Part shown: piece by piece, positions 8,162 through 15,966 of the stretch
How positions within the stretch are numbered: position 1 is the stretch's first letter
Layout of the letters: the number at the start of each line of letters is the position of its first letter
NCBI RefSeq assembly: GCF_036173105.1
Contig: NZ_CP108053.1
Span: forward strand, 6,634,001-6,698,000
Direction of reading: 5' to 3'
DNA length: 64,000 bases
Source of the DNA: Streptomyces sp. NBC_00287
Lineage (GTDB): Bacteria > Actinomycetota > Actinomycetes > Streptomycetales > Streptomycetaceae
Notes under the pieces: model-generated
The model's input: only the letters and a program-made list of their open reading frames with translations
Told to the model about the DNA's origin: nothing
The model's database searches: none
Made by a program: the position numbers and the translations under genes

Positions 8162-9629
8162 CGCACCCGTACGCGTCCGTTTCTGCCCCTCGCCCACCGG
8201 TAACCCGCATGTGGGCCTGGTCCGCACCGCCCTGTTCAACTGGGCGTTCGCCAAGCACCACGGCGGCACTCTGGTCTTCCGCATCGAGGACACCGACGCG
8301 GCCCGCGACTCGGAGGAGTCGTACAACCAGCTGCTGGACTCGATGCGCTGGCTGGGCTTCGACTGGGACGAGGGCCCGGAGATCGGCGGCCCGCACGCGC
8401 CGTACCGCCAGTCGCAGCGCATGGACCTCTACAACGAGGTCGCGCAGAAGCTCCTGGACGCCGGCCACGCGTACTACTGCTACTGCTCCCAGGAGGAGCT
8501 GGACAGCCGCCGCGAGGCCGCCCGCGCCGCCGGCAAGCCCTCCGGATACGACGGGCACTGCCGTGAGCTGAGCGCCCAGCAGGTCGCCGAGTACCAGGCC
8601 CAGGGCCGCGAGCCGATCGTCCGCTTCCGGATGCCGGACGAGACGATCACCTTTACCGACCTGGTCCGCGGCGAGCTGACGTTCACGCCGGAGAACGTGC
8701 CCGACTACGGCATCGTCCGTGCGAACGGCGCGCCGCTCTACACCCTCGTCAACCCGGTCGACGACGCCCTGATGGAGATCACCCACGTCCTGCGCGGCGA
8801 GGACCTCCTCTCCTCGACCCCCCGTCAGATCGCCCTGTACAAGGCGCTGTTGGAGCTGGGCATCGCCAAGCAGATCCCGTCCTTCGGGCACCTGCCGTAT
8901 GTGATGGGCGAGGGCAACAAGAAGCTCTCCAAGCGCGACCCGCAGTCGTCGCTGAACCTCTACCGCGAGCGCGGCTTCCTCCCCGAGGGTCTGCTCAACT
9001 ACCTCTCCCTGCTCGGCTGGTCGCTCAGCGCGGACCAGGACATCTTCACGATGGACGAGATGGTCGCGGCCTTCGAGATCGCGGACGTGAACCCCAACCC
9101 GGCCCGCTTCGACCTCAAGAAGTGCGAGTCGATCAACGGCGACCACATCCGCCTGCTGGATGTGAAGGACTTCACGGAGCGCTGCGCCCCGTGGCTGAAG
9201 GCCCCGTTCGCCCCTTGGGCCCCGGAGGACTTCGACGAGACGAAGTGGCTGGCGATCGCCCCCCACGCCCAGACCCGCCTGAAGGTCCTGTCGGAGATCA
9301 CGGACAACGTCGACTTCCTGTTCCTGCCGGAGCCGGTGTTCGACGAGGCGAGCTGGACGAAGGCGATGAAGGAGGGTTCGGACGCGCTGCTGGTCACGGC
9401 CCGCGAGAAGCTGGACTCGGCGGACTGGACGAACCCGGAGTCCCTGAAGGAGGCCGTCCTCACGGCCGGCGAGACCCACGGCCTCAAACTCGGCAAGGCC
9501 CAGGCACCGGTCCGCGTCGCCGTCACCGGCCGCACGGTCGGCCTCCCCCTCTTCGAGTCCCTGGAAATCCTGGGCAAGGAGAAGACGCTGTCCCGCATCG
9601 ACGCGGCACTGGCAAAGCTAGCGGCGTAA
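8154..9629 (+). CDS. gltX: Glutamyl-tRNA synthetase
   Basis: A 491-residue class I aminoacyl-tRNA synthetase. It has the HIGH-type motif PSPTGNPHVG at residues 12-21, FRIEDTDAARDSEES, and the KMSKS-type NKKLSKRD near residues 254-261. A C-terminal helical anticodon-binding half ends in IDAALAKLAA. It charges tRNA-Glu. Actinobacterial enzymes are generally non-discriminating and also mis-load tRNA-Gln with Glu for later amidation by GatCAB. Five Glu/Gln tRNA genes lie 0.9 kb downstream. I chose GTG 8154 (VASAPVRVRF), overlapping the upstream stop; an in-frame TTG at 8145 is the alternative. Confidence 0.97.
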   Translation: MASAPVRVRFCPSPTGNPHVGLVRTALFNWAFAKHHGGTLVFRIEDTDAARDSEESYNQLLDSMRWLGFDWDEGPEIGGPHAPYRQSQRMDLYNEVAQKLLDAGHAYYCYCSQEELDSRREAARAAGKPSGYDGHCRELSAQQVAEYQAQGREPIVRFRMPDETITFTDLVRGELTFTPENVPDYGIVRANGAPLYTLVNPVDDALMEITHVLRGEDLLSSTPRQIALYKALLELGIAKQIPSFGHLPYVMGEGNKKLSKRDPQSSLNLYRERGFLPEGLLNYLSLLGWSLSADQDIFTMDEMVAAFEIADVNPNPARFDLKKCESINGDHIRLLDVKDFTERCAPWLKAPFAPWAPEDFDETKWLAIAPHAQTRLKVLSEITDNVDFLFLPEPVFDEASWTKAMKEGSDALLVTAREKLDSADWTNPESLKEAVLTAGETHGLKLGKAQAPVRVAVTGRTVGLPLFESLEILGKEKTLSRIDAALAKLAA

Positions 9630-9642
9630 CCCACGCACGCGT

Positions 9643-9678
9643 AAGGGGCGGCATCCGGATCACCGGGAGCCGCCCCTT
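9643..9678 (+). terminator. Strong hairpin after gltX
   Basis: AAGGGGCGGC pairs with GCCGCCCCTT (10 bp), with an inner CCGG-ATCA-CCGG extension. It lies 13 bases past the gltX stop and before the HAD gene. Confidence 0.75.
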
Positions 9679-9724
9679 CGGCGTTCCCGGGACGCCCGCA
9701 CCACCTCGGAGTTACGGTCGGACC

Positions 9725-10456
9725 ATGAGCATTCGGGCGGTGGTCTGGGACGTAGACGACACGATCTTCGACTACACGAGCGCCGACCGCACCGGAATGC
9801 GCATGCACTTGACGGCCGAGGGACTGCTGGACGCGTACGAGGGTGCTGAGCAGGCTGTTGCGCGCTGGCGGGAGGTCACCGACGCGCAGTGGGCCCGGTT
9901 CTCCGCGGGGGAGGTCTCCTTCGAGGGCCAGCGCCGGGACCGGGTCCGGGTCTTCCTCGGGCAGGAGCTCACCGACGCCGAGGCCGACGACTGGTTCCGC
10001 CGCTATCTGAGCCACTACGAGACCGCCTGGGCGCTCTTCCCGGACGTACTGCCCGTCCTGGACGCCCTCGCCGGCAGTCACCGGCACGCGGTGCTCTCCA
10101 ACTCCAGCATCCACGTCCAGGACCGCAAGCTCCGCGCCCTCGGCGTGCACGAGCGCTTCGAGACCATCCTGTGCGCCGCCGAGCTGGGTGTCTCCAAGCC
10201 GGAGGCCGAGGCCTTCCTCGCCGCCTGCGAGGCCCTCGCCCTGCCTCCGCACGAGGTGGCCTACGTCGGGGACCATCCGGAGATCGACGGGCGGGGCGCC
10301 GCCGACGCGGGTCTGCTCTCGGTGTGGATCGACCGCGGCACCGTTTCCACCGGCACCGACGCACCCGCAGGTCCGCACCGGATCGCCACCCTCGCCGAAC
10401 TCCCCGCGCTCCTCGGCTCGGATACCCGTTTTGGAGCCCCGTCCACCTTCGGGTAA
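9725..10456 (+). CDS. HAD-superfamily hydrolase
   Basis: A 243-residue HAD-like phosphatase. Motif I is WDVDDTIFDY at residues 8-17, with both catalytic aspartates. An alpha-helical cap follows. Motif II is HAVLSNSS (~122-129), motif III is the Lys in GVSKPEAEAF (~157), and motif IV is VAYVGDHPEIDGRGAADAGL (~180-199). It resembles the YjjG/PGP-like group that dephosphorylates small phosphorylated metabolites; the substrate is unknown. ATG at 9725. A terminator precedes it and tRNA genes follow it, so it is probably monocistronic. Confidence 0.9.
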   Translation: MSIRAVVWDVDDTIFDYTSADRTGMRMHLTAEGLLDAYEGAEQAVARWREVTDAQWARFSAGEVSFEGQRRDRVRVFLGQELTDAEADDWFRRYLSHYETAWALFPDVLPVLDALAGSHRHAVLSNSSIHVQDRKLRALGVHERFETILCAAELGVSKPEAEAFLAACEALALPPHEVAYVGDHPEIDGRGAADAGLLSVWIDRGTVSTGTDAPAGPHRIATLAELPALLGSDTRFGAPSTFG

Positions 10457-10546
10457 TGTTCTTCCTGCGCCGCCGGAGAGCGGGCCGAAGCCCGGGAACC
10501 GGAGGCGCACGCTAGAACAAGATCCCCCTCGGGGCTTGCGTTCCAG

Positions 10547-10618
10547 TGGCCTATGGTGTAATTGGCAGCACGACTGATTCTGGTTCAGTTAGTCTTGGTT
10601 CGAGTCCAGGTAGGCCAG
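10547..10618 (+). tRNA. tRNA-Gln (CTG)
   Basis: 72 bases. The acceptor TGGCCTA pairs with TAGGCCA, with discriminator G. The D loop has AATTGGCA. The anticodon stem ACTGA/TCAGT encloses TTCTGGT with anticodon CTG. The T arm has GGTTCGAGTCC. CCA is not encoded. Confidence 0.95.
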
Positions 10619-10639
10619 CTCGCAGAGCTTATCTGCAAA

Positions 10640-10712
10640 GCCCCCGTTGTGTAGCGGCCTAGCACGCTGCCCTCTCAAGGCAGTAGCGCCGGTTCGAATC
10701 CGGTCGGGGGTA
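10640..10712 (+). tRNA. tRNA-Glu (CTC), copy 1
   Basis: 73 bases. The acceptor GCCCCCG pairs with CGGGGGT (terminal G-T) and discriminator A. The anticodon stem CTGCC/GGCAG encloses CTCTCAA with anticodon CTC. The T arm has GGTTCGAATCC. It differs from copies 2 and 3 by a compensatory pair in the anticodon stem. Confidence 0.95.
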
Positions 10713-10741
10713 CGGTGATCTCCTTCGAGATGATCGCTAGG

Positions 10742-10814
10742 GCCCCCGTTGTGTAGCGGCCTAGCACGCCGCCCTCTCAAGGCGGTAGCGCCGGTTCGAA
10801 TCCGGTCGGGGGTA
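10742..10814 (+). tRNA. tRNA-Glu (CTC), copy 2
   Basis: 73 bases with the same fold as copy 1 but anticodon stem CCGCC/GGCGG around CTCTCAA. Identical to copy 3 as far as I can see. Confidence 0.95.
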
Positions 10815-10834
10815 CGAAATGGTCTAAACCATAT

Positions 10835-10906
10835 TGGTCTATGGTGTAATTGGCAACACTACGGTTTCTGGTACCGTCATTCTTGGTTCGAGTCCAGGTA
10901 GACCAG
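10835..10906 (+). tRNA. tRNA-Gln (CTG), second type
   Basis: 72 bases. The acceptor TGGTCTA pairs with TAGACCA. The anticodon stem ACGGT/ACCGT encloses TTCTGGT, again anticodon CTG. The acceptor and anticodon stems differ from the first tRNA-Gln by paired changes, so both appear functional. Confidence 0.94.
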
Positions 10907-10935
10907 CTCGGATCTGCGGAAAACGCAGGATCCAC

Positions 10936-11008
10936 GCCCCCGTTGTGTAGCGGCCTAGCACGCCGCCCTCTCAAGGCGGTAGCGCCGGTTCGAATCCGGT
11001 CGGGGGTA
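10936..11008 (+). tRNA. tRNA-Glu (CTC), copy 3
   Basis: 73 bases with anticodon stem CCGCC/GGCGG and anticodon CTC. It is the last tRNA of the cluster, eight bases before a strong terminator. Confidence 0.95.
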
Positions 11009-11016
11009 CGCGCAAT

Positions 11017-11046
11017 GAAGGCCCTCCACTTCGGTGGAGGGCCTTC
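11017..11046. terminator. 13-bp stem, UUCG-loop terminator after the tRNA cluster
   Basis: GAAGGCCCTCCAC and its exact complement flank TTCG. It ends the tRNA transcript and, being symmetrical, also serves the convergent MerR gene whose stop is at 11053. Confidence 0.88.
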
Positions 11047-11052
11047 GTCGTT

Positions 11053-11697
11053 CTACTCGTAGCCGTACCGTCGCGTCGACTCCTCCTCCTGCGCCAACCG
11101 GTGCAGAGCCTGCAGCATCGGTTCCACGAGGACCGCCCCGAGGACCGCGACTTCGATCTTCTCGGCCTCCGACTCGTGCGTCTCCATGAAATCCAGGTCG
11201 AGCACGGCGACCTGCTGCATCAACCTGCCGTAGGGCGCGAGCTGTTCGGGACCCCAGTCGTAGCCGAGACGACGCAGCGCGGCCGCCGCCACCACGAGGG
11301 AGCGGAAGGCGGGGGAGTGGGCGGTCAGAGCCCGGGCGTTGGGCCAGCCCAAGGTGTCGAGCAACCCCTCCATCGCGGCCCGCGCGCCCTGGATGAACTC
11401 GTCGTCCACCTCCGGCTCGGGCACCTGCGGCATGGACCAGATGGCAGCACCGAGACGCATCGCGCGGGGCAGTGAGTCGTCGTCGACATGCCCCAGCACC
11501 TCCCGGACCGTCGCCACCGGCACCCGGCCGACCTGGATCATCGCGCGGATCAGTCGCAGCCGGCGCAGATGCTCCTCGTCGTACTCGGCCGTGGTCGTGT
11601 TGATCTGGCGGCCGGGCGCCAACAGCCCTTCGCGCAGGTAGTACTTGATCGTCGCGGTGGACACCCCGCTGCGCTCGCTCAGTTCAGCCAGCCGCAT
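11053..11697 (-). CDS. MerR-family transcriptional regulator
   Basis: 214 residues. The N-terminal winged helix begins MRLAELSERSGVSTATIKYYLREGLL and continues EYDEEHLRRLRLIRAMIQVGRVP, as in MerR proteins. The C-terminal ~130 residues are helical and lack clustered metal-binding cysteines, so a small organic inducer is more likely than a metal. ATG 11697 is preceded by AAGGAAAGG; the in-frame TTG at 11733 is less likely. Divergent from the DUF4188 gene at 11787, with a palindromic operator in the gap. Control of that neighbour and of itself is the simplest reading. Confidence 0.85.
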   Translation of the reverse strand: MRLAELSERSGVSTATIKYYLREGLLAPGRQINTTTAEYDEEHLRRLRLIRAMIQVGRVPVATVREVLGHVDDDSLPRAMRLGAAIWSMPQVPEPEVDDEFIQGARAAMEGLLDTLGWPNARALTAHSPAFRSLVVAAAALRRLGYDWGPEQLAPYGRLMQQVAVLDLDFMETHESEAEKIEVAVLGAVLVEPMLQALHRLAQEEESTRRYGYE

Positions 11698-11720
11698 CTC
11701 TTGCGCCTTTCCTTGGGGAG

Positions 11721-11763
11721 TGCCACTATCCAAGCACCACTCAGAAGGATAGTGCCGCTATCC
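11721..11763. promoter_or_regulatory. Operator in the MerR/DUF4188 divergent promoter
   Basis: GGATAG (11747-11752) and CTATCC (11758-11763) form an inverted repeat around TGCCG. An outer pair, CACTATCC (11724-11731) and GGATAGTG (11747-11754), also matches. TGCCACTATCC and TGCCGCTATCC are direct copies 32 bases apart. This is the arrangement expected for binding by the divergent MerR protein. Confidence 0.65.
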
Positions 11764-11786
11764 GACAGGGGAAACGGGGGCTCGAC

Positions 11787-12311
11787 ATGTTCGCCAAGCC
11801 GGTACCGGGTCGTACCACCGCGGACGCCGAGGGCGATGTGGTCGTGCTGCTGATCGGCATGCGGATCAACCACTTCTGGGCCGTGCACCACTGGCTGCCG
11901 GTGGCGCTGGGCATGCCGCGGATGCTGCGCGAGCTGGGGAAGGCGCCCGAGCGCGGTCTGCTCGGCCATGTCCTGCTGACGGCCTCGCCGCGGACGTACT
12001 ACGTCGTCCAGTACTGGGAGTCGAAGGAGAAGCTGTACGCGTACGCGCATGCCTCGGACGCGCTGCACATGCGGGCGTGGGCGACCCTCAACCGCAAGGA
12101 GAAGGCGGGGAAGGTCCGGCAGCACGTGGGGCTGTGGCACGAGGCGTACATCGTGCCGGAGGGCTCGTACGAGTCGATCTACTTCGACATGCCGGCCTTC
12201 GGGCTCGCCGGTGCGCACGGCCAGGTGCCGCTGGAGCGGCGGGGCCGATCCGCGAAGGACCGGTTCGCGCACCGGTCGGCGAAGACGAAGGTGGCCGAAG
12301 AAGCCAGGTGA
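11787..12311 (+). CDS. DUF4188 domain protein (monooxygenase-like)
   Basis: 174 residues matching the DUF4188 pattern. It begins with a VVVLLIGMRINHFWAVHHWLPV core, then PRMLRELGKAPERGLLGH, YYVVQYWESKEKLYAYA and HMRAWATLNRK, and ends with a tail containing GLWHEAYIV and YESIYFDMPAFGLA. The family is a ferredoxin-like alpha/beta-barrel fold related to small haem or antibiotic monooxygenases; no reaction is established. ATG 11787. A putative MerR-controlled single gene ending at a terminator. Confidence 0.85.
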   Translation: MFAKPVPGRTTADAEGDVVVLLIGMRINHFWAVHHWLPVALGMPRMLRELGKAPERGLLGHVLLTASPRTYYVVQYWESKEKLYAYAHASDALHMRAWATLNRKEKAGKVRQHVGLWHEAYIVPEGSYESIYFDMPAFGLAGAHGQVPLERRGRSAKDRFAHRSAKTKVAEEAR

Positions 12312-12328
12312 CGGGGGGATCGGGGGAC

Positions 12329-12366
12329 GGGGAGGGCCTGCCGCGGCGTTGAGGCGGGCCCTCCCC
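12329..12366. terminator. Bidirectional hairpin between DUF4188 gene and ndgR
   Basis: GGGGAGGGCC pairs with GGCCCTCCCC (10 bp) in the 72-base gap between convergent stops. Confidence 0.75.
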
Positions 12367-12383
12367 GCTGACGTCTCCCGGTG

Positions 12384-13100
12384 TCAGCCGGTGCGGCGCA
12401 GGGCCTCGGAGAGGCGCGCGGCGGCGTCGATGACCGCCTGGGCGTGCATACGGCCCGGGTGGCGCGTCAGGCGCTCGATGGGGCCGGAGACCGAGACGGC
12501 GGCCACCACACGGTTCGAGGGGCCGCGCACGGGCGCGGAGACGGACGCGACGCCCGGCTCGCGCTCGCCGATCGACTGGGCCCAGCCCCGGCGCCGTACG
12601 CCGGACAGGGCCGTCGCCGTGAAGCGGGCGCCCTGCAGGCCCCGGTGCAGGCGCTCCGGCTCCTCCCAGGCCATGAGGATCTGGGCGGAGGAACCCGCCT
12701 TCATCGTGAGCGTCGAACCGACCGGGACCGTGTCCCGAAGTCCGGACAGGCGCTCCGCAGCGGCGACGCAGATGCGCATGTCGCCCTGGCGGCGGTAGAG
12801 CTGCGCGCTCTCGCCCGTGACGTCACGCAGGTGTGTGAGCACCGGGCCGGCGGTGGCGAGGAGACGGTCCTCACCCGCGGCCGCGGCCAGTTCTGCCATG
12901 CGGGGGCCGAGAATGAAACGGCCCTGCATGTCGCGCGCCACCATGCGGTGGTGTTCCAGCGCCACGGCCAGCCGGTGGGCCGTGGGTCGTGCCAACCCGG
13001 TCGCCGCCACCAGACCCGCGAGGGTGGCCGGACCGGACTCCAGGGCGCTCAGGACAAGGGCTGCCTTGTCCAGGACGCCGACGCCGCTACTGTTGTCCAT
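12384..13100 (-). CDS. ndgR: IclR-family regulator NdgR
   Basis: 238 residues, the size of Streptomyces NdgR/AreB. The N-terminal winged helix starts GVGVLDKAALVLSALESGPATLAGL and has LARPTAHRLAVALEHHRMV as recognition helix. The C-terminal IclR effector domain starts near residue 85 (GPVLTHLRDVTGESAQLYRR). NdgR is a global regulator of amino-acid metabolism that binds upstream of leuCD, as described for Streptomyces coelicolor. Here it is divergent from leuC with a 197-base gap, consistent with that role. ATG 13100 chosen (MDNSSGVGVL); a longer in-frame start exists at 13121. Confidence 0.93.
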   Translation of the reverse strand: MDNSSGVGVLDKAALVLSALESGPATLAGLVAATGLARPTAHRLAVALEHHRMVARDMQGRFILGPRMAELAAAAGEDRLLATAGPVLTHLRDVTGESAQLYRRQGDMRICVAAAERLSGLRDTVPVGSTLTMKAGSSAQILMAWEEPERLHRGLQGARFTATALSGVRRRGWAQSIGEREPGVASVSAPVRGPSNRVVAAVSVSGPIERLTRHPGRMHAQAVIDAAARLSEALRRTG

Positions 13101-13153
13101 GAAACGATACTCGCGTCTCACTCTGTGAAACGCAAGTTCAATTTTCCGTGGAA
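13100..13153. promoter_or_regulatory. ndgR-leuC divergent control region
   Basis: TGAAACG occurs twice 26 bases apart (13100-13106, 13126-13132). A TTCC-GT-GGAA palindrome lies at 13144-13153. The sites are candidates for NdgR binding; the region is also where a leuC promoter must lie. Confidence 0.4.
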
Positions 13154-13297
13154 CACGCCACTCTGGATGTCACGAAGGCACAGCGGCCCGCAGACCAACG
13201 GGCCCGGCGGCGGACGCCCGGGAACAGGGGCGGAGCAGCCGTCTTCTCAAGATCTCTAGTTGGGCCGGTGGACCGTATACCGGCCGGAGGGAAAGCG

Positions 13298-14722
13298 ATG
13301 GGTAGGACACTCGCGGAGAAGGTCTGGGACGACCACCTCGTCCGGCGCGCCGAGGGCGAGCCCGACCTCCTCTTCATCGATCTGCACCTGCTGCACGAGG
13401 TGACCAGCCCGCAGGCCTTCGACGGCCTCCGCAAGAGCGGTCGCCAGGTGCGCCGGCTCGACCTGACCATCGCCACCGAGGACCACAACACTCCGACCCT
13501 CGACATCGACAAGCCCATCGCCGACCCGGTCTCCCGCATCCAGCTGGAGACGCTGCGCAAGAACGCCGCCGAGTTCGGGGTGCGCCTGCACCCGCTGGGC
13601 GACGTCGAGCAGGGCGTCGTACACGTCGTCGGCCCGCAGCTGGGTCTGACCCAGCCCGGCATGACCGTCGTCTGCGGTGACTCCCACACCTCCACGCACG
13701 GCGCCTTCGGCGGCCTGGCGTTCGGCATCGGCACCTCCCAGGTCGAGCATGTACTGGCCACCCAGACGCTGCCCCTGGTCCGCCCGAAGACCATGGCCAT
13801 CACGGTCAACGGCGAACTGCCCGACGGCGTCACCGCCAAGGACCTGATCCTGGCGATCATCGCCAAGATCGGTACCGGCGGCGGCCAGGGTTACGTCCTG
13901 GAATACCGCGGCTCCGCCATCGAGAAGCTCTCGATGGAGGCCCGGATGACCATCTGCAACATGTCGATCGAGGCCGGTGCCCGCGCGGGCATGATCGCCC
14001 CCGACCAGACCACCTTCGACTACCTCGAGGGCCGTCCGCACGCCCCCAAGGGCGAGGACTGGGACGCCGCGGTGGCGTACTGGAAGACGCTGAAGACGGA
14101 CGAGGACGCCGAGTTCGACGCCGAGGTCGTCATCGAGGCCGCCGAACTGTCGCCGTTCGTCACCTGGGGCACCAACCCCGGCCAGGGCGCGCCGCTTTCG
14201 GCGACCGTCCCCGACCCTGCTTCGTACGAAGACGCTTCGGAGCGCCTCGCCGCCGAAAAGGCCCTGGAATACATGGGGTTGGAGGCAGGCCAGCCGCTGA
14301 AGTCCATCAACGTGGACACCGTCTTCGTAGGTTCCTGCACCAACGGCCGTATCGAGGACCTGCGCGCTGCCGCCGAGCTCATGAAGGGCCGCAAAGTCGC
14401 CGACGGCGTACGGATGCTGGTCGTCCCGGGCTCCGCGCGGGTGGGTCTGCAGGCCGTTTCCGAGGGCCTGGACGTCGTCTTCAAGGAGGCCGGCGCCGAA
14501 TGGCGGCACGCGGGCTGCTCGATGTGTCTGGGCATGAACCCCGACCAGCTGGCCCCCGGTGAGCGCTCCGCGTCCACCTCCAACCGCAACTTCGAGGGCA
14601 GGCAGGGCAAGGGCGGCCGTACGCATCTGGTGTCGCCGCAGGTCGCCGCCGCGACCGCCGTGCTGGGTCACCTGGCCTCGCCCGCCGATCTGTCCGACGC
14701 CCCTGTGCCCGCTGGAGTCTGA
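13298..14722 (+). CDS. leuC: 3-isopropylmalate dehydratase large subunit
   Basis: 474 residues, full length for LeuC. It starts MGRTLAEKVWDDH and has CGDSHTSTHGAFGGLAFGIGTS (residues ~127-148). The [4Fe-4S] ligands sit in VGSCTNGR (Cys near 346) and AGCSMCLGMN (Cys near 407 and 410). With LeuD it isomerises 2-isopropylmalate to 3-isopropylmalate in leucine synthesis. GGAGGGAAAGCG precedes ATG 13298. leuD follows after 5 bases. Likely regulated by NdgR encoded divergently. Confidence 0.97.
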   Translation: MGRTLAEKVWDDHLVRRAEGEPDLLFIDLHLLHEVTSPQAFDGLRKSGRQVRRLDLTIATEDHNTPTLDIDKPIADPVSRIQLETLRKNAAEFGVRLHPLGDVEQGVVHVVGPQLGLTQPGMTVVCGDSHTSTHGAFGGLAFGIGTSQVEHVLATQTLPLVRPKTMAITVNGELPDGVTAKDLILAIIAKIGTGGGQGYVLEYRGSAIEKLSMEARMTICNMSIEAGARAGMIAPDQTTFDYLEGRPHAPKGEDWDAAVAYWKTLKTDEDAEFDAEVVIEAAELSPFVTWGTNPGQGAPLSATVPDPASYEDASERLAAEKALEYMGLEAGQPLKSINVDTVFVGSCTNGRIEDLRAAAELMKGRKVADGVRMLVVPGSARVGLQAVSEGLDVVFKEAGAEWRHAGCSMCLGMNPDQLAPGERSASTSNRNFEGRQGKGGRTHLVSPQVAAATAVLGHLASPADLSDAPVPAGV

Positions 14723-14727
14723 GAGTC

Positions 14728-15321
14728 ATGGAAGCATTCACCACGCACACCGGCCGGGCCGTCCCGCTGCGCCGCTCCAACGTCGACACCGACCAGATCA
14801 TCCCTGCTCACTGGCTCAAGAAGGTGACCCGGGACGGTTTCGAGGACGGGCTGTTCGAGGCCTGGCGCAAGGACGAGAAGTTCATCCTCAACCAGCCCGA
14901 GCGCAAGGGCGCGACCGTTCTGGTCGCCGGTCCCGACTTCGGCACCGGATCCTCCCGTGAGCACGCCGTCTGGGCGCTGCAGAACTACGGCTTCAAGGCC
15001 GTCATCTCCTCCCGCTTCGCCGATATCTTCCGCGGCAACTCGCTCAAGAACGGCCTGCTCACGGTGGTTCTGGAGCAGAAGATCGTGGACGCGCTGCAGG
15101 AGCTGACGGAGAACGACCCGCAGGCCGAGATCACGGTCGATCTCGAGGCCCGTGAGGTGCGCGCGGAGGGCATCACCGCCTCCTTCGAGCTCGACGAGAA
15201 CTCCCGCTGGCGGCTGCTGAACGGCCTCGACGACATCTCCATCACCCTCCAGAACGAGGCGGACATCGCCGCGTACGAGACCAAGCGGCCGTCGTACAAG
15301 CCGCAGACGCTGCAGACGTGA
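14728..15321 (+). CDS. leuD: 3-isopropylmalate dehydratase small subunit
   Basis: 197 residues. It begins MEAFTTHTGRAVPLRRSNVDTDQIIPAHWLKK, and carries the swivelling-domain signature GPDFGTGSSREHAVWALQNYG with the substrate-binding Ser/Arg. It pairs with LeuC in the cytoplasm to form the aconitase-like heterodimer. Five bases after leuC, so one operon, ending at the hairpin at 15380-15414. Confidence 0.97.
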   Translation: MEAFTTHTGRAVPLRRSNVDTDQIIPAHWLKKVTRDGFEDGLFEAWRKDEKFILNQPERKGATVLVAGPDFGTGSSREHAVWALQNYGFKAVISSRFADIFRGNSLKNGLLTVVLEQKIVDALQELTENDPQAEITVDLEAREVRAEGITASFELDENSRWRLLNGLDDISITLQNEADIAAYETKRPSYKPQTLQT

Positions 15322-15379
15322 GTCCGGGAAGCCTCCGGAGCAACTGAACAGGTCGAGATTCGGCCACCAAAACACCCCC

Positions 15380-15414
15380 GCTGTACCCCCGATCAGCCCG
15401 ATCGGGGGTACAGC
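15380..15414 (+). terminator. Terminator of leuCD
   Basis: A perfect 15-bp stem (GCTGTACCCCCGATC and its complement) around AGCCC, 58 bases after leuD. Confidence 0.88.
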
Positions 15415-15598
15415 CGTGTCTGCACCCGAACGGCCCCGCGCGCGTCGGTCGGCGTCGCCAACTTCCCACGTTACGACGGTTGTTGTCGGGGTAGGCGAGT
15501 GTTGTAGCCGTGGCTTCCGCCGGTGCCCGGAAGGCCGTTTGAGGCGGCAGTTGCACCCTGAGCAGGCGACAACTCGCCCCAGATGGCACAATCTGTGC

Positions 15599-15829
15599 AT
15601 GGAACACGACGGCCAACTCGAGCTCTATGCGGCAGTCGCGGACCAACTCAAGGAAGCGCACACAAGAGTGCGTGCACTGCAAGTCCCGGAGGGCGTACGG
15701 ATGGCGCTGACCCGGAAGCTGCTGGTCATTACGGCCGCGGCCAAGCACGATCTCGCCGATGCGGCAAGGCGTCTGGAGGCGTTTACGGCGGACCTCGACG
15801 CGGGGCGACTCCCCGACGAGGAACGTTGA
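15599..15829 (+). CDS. Small helical hypothetical protein
   Basis: 76 residues beginning MEHDGQLELYAAVADQLKEAH. It is predicted almost entirely helical, with a charged pattern (HTRVRALQVPEGVRMALTRKLLVITAAAKHDLADAARRLEAFTAD) that suggests a helical hairpin. No known domain, signal peptide or membrane helix. I recall a similar protein at this place in other Streptomyces, between leuD and the HU gene. ATG 15599 chosen because upstream in-frame codons lose the coding pattern. Function unknown. Confidence 0.7.
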   Translation: MEHDGQLELYAAVADQLKEAHTRVRALQVPEGVRMALTRKLLVITAAAKHDLADAARRLEAFTADLDAGRLPDEER

Positions 15830-15886
15830 AGGCTCCAGAGACAGTCGAGTCCGTTGCGGCACAAGGGTGATAAGCCCGTTTCGTGT

Positions 15887-15915
15887 TTGATTTGCGGTAT
15901 ATATCTGCCTAACGT
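15887..15915 (+). promoter_or_regulatory. Probable promoter of hupS
   Basis: TTGATT (15887-15892) and TAACGT (15910-15915) are separated by 17 bases, inside an unusually A/T-rich stretch 52 bases before the hupS start. Confidence 0.55.
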
Positions 15916-15966
15916 GCGAAAAAGCTTGAACACTTTCGTTCTGGCAATGTCTCCGAAGGGGAAGAC

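Noticed and set aside
15416..15598. N-terminal extension of the 76-aa protein back to 15416
   Set aside because: It starts inside the region following the leuCD terminator, lacks a ribosome site and coding bias, and the ATG at 15599 fits the helical protein.
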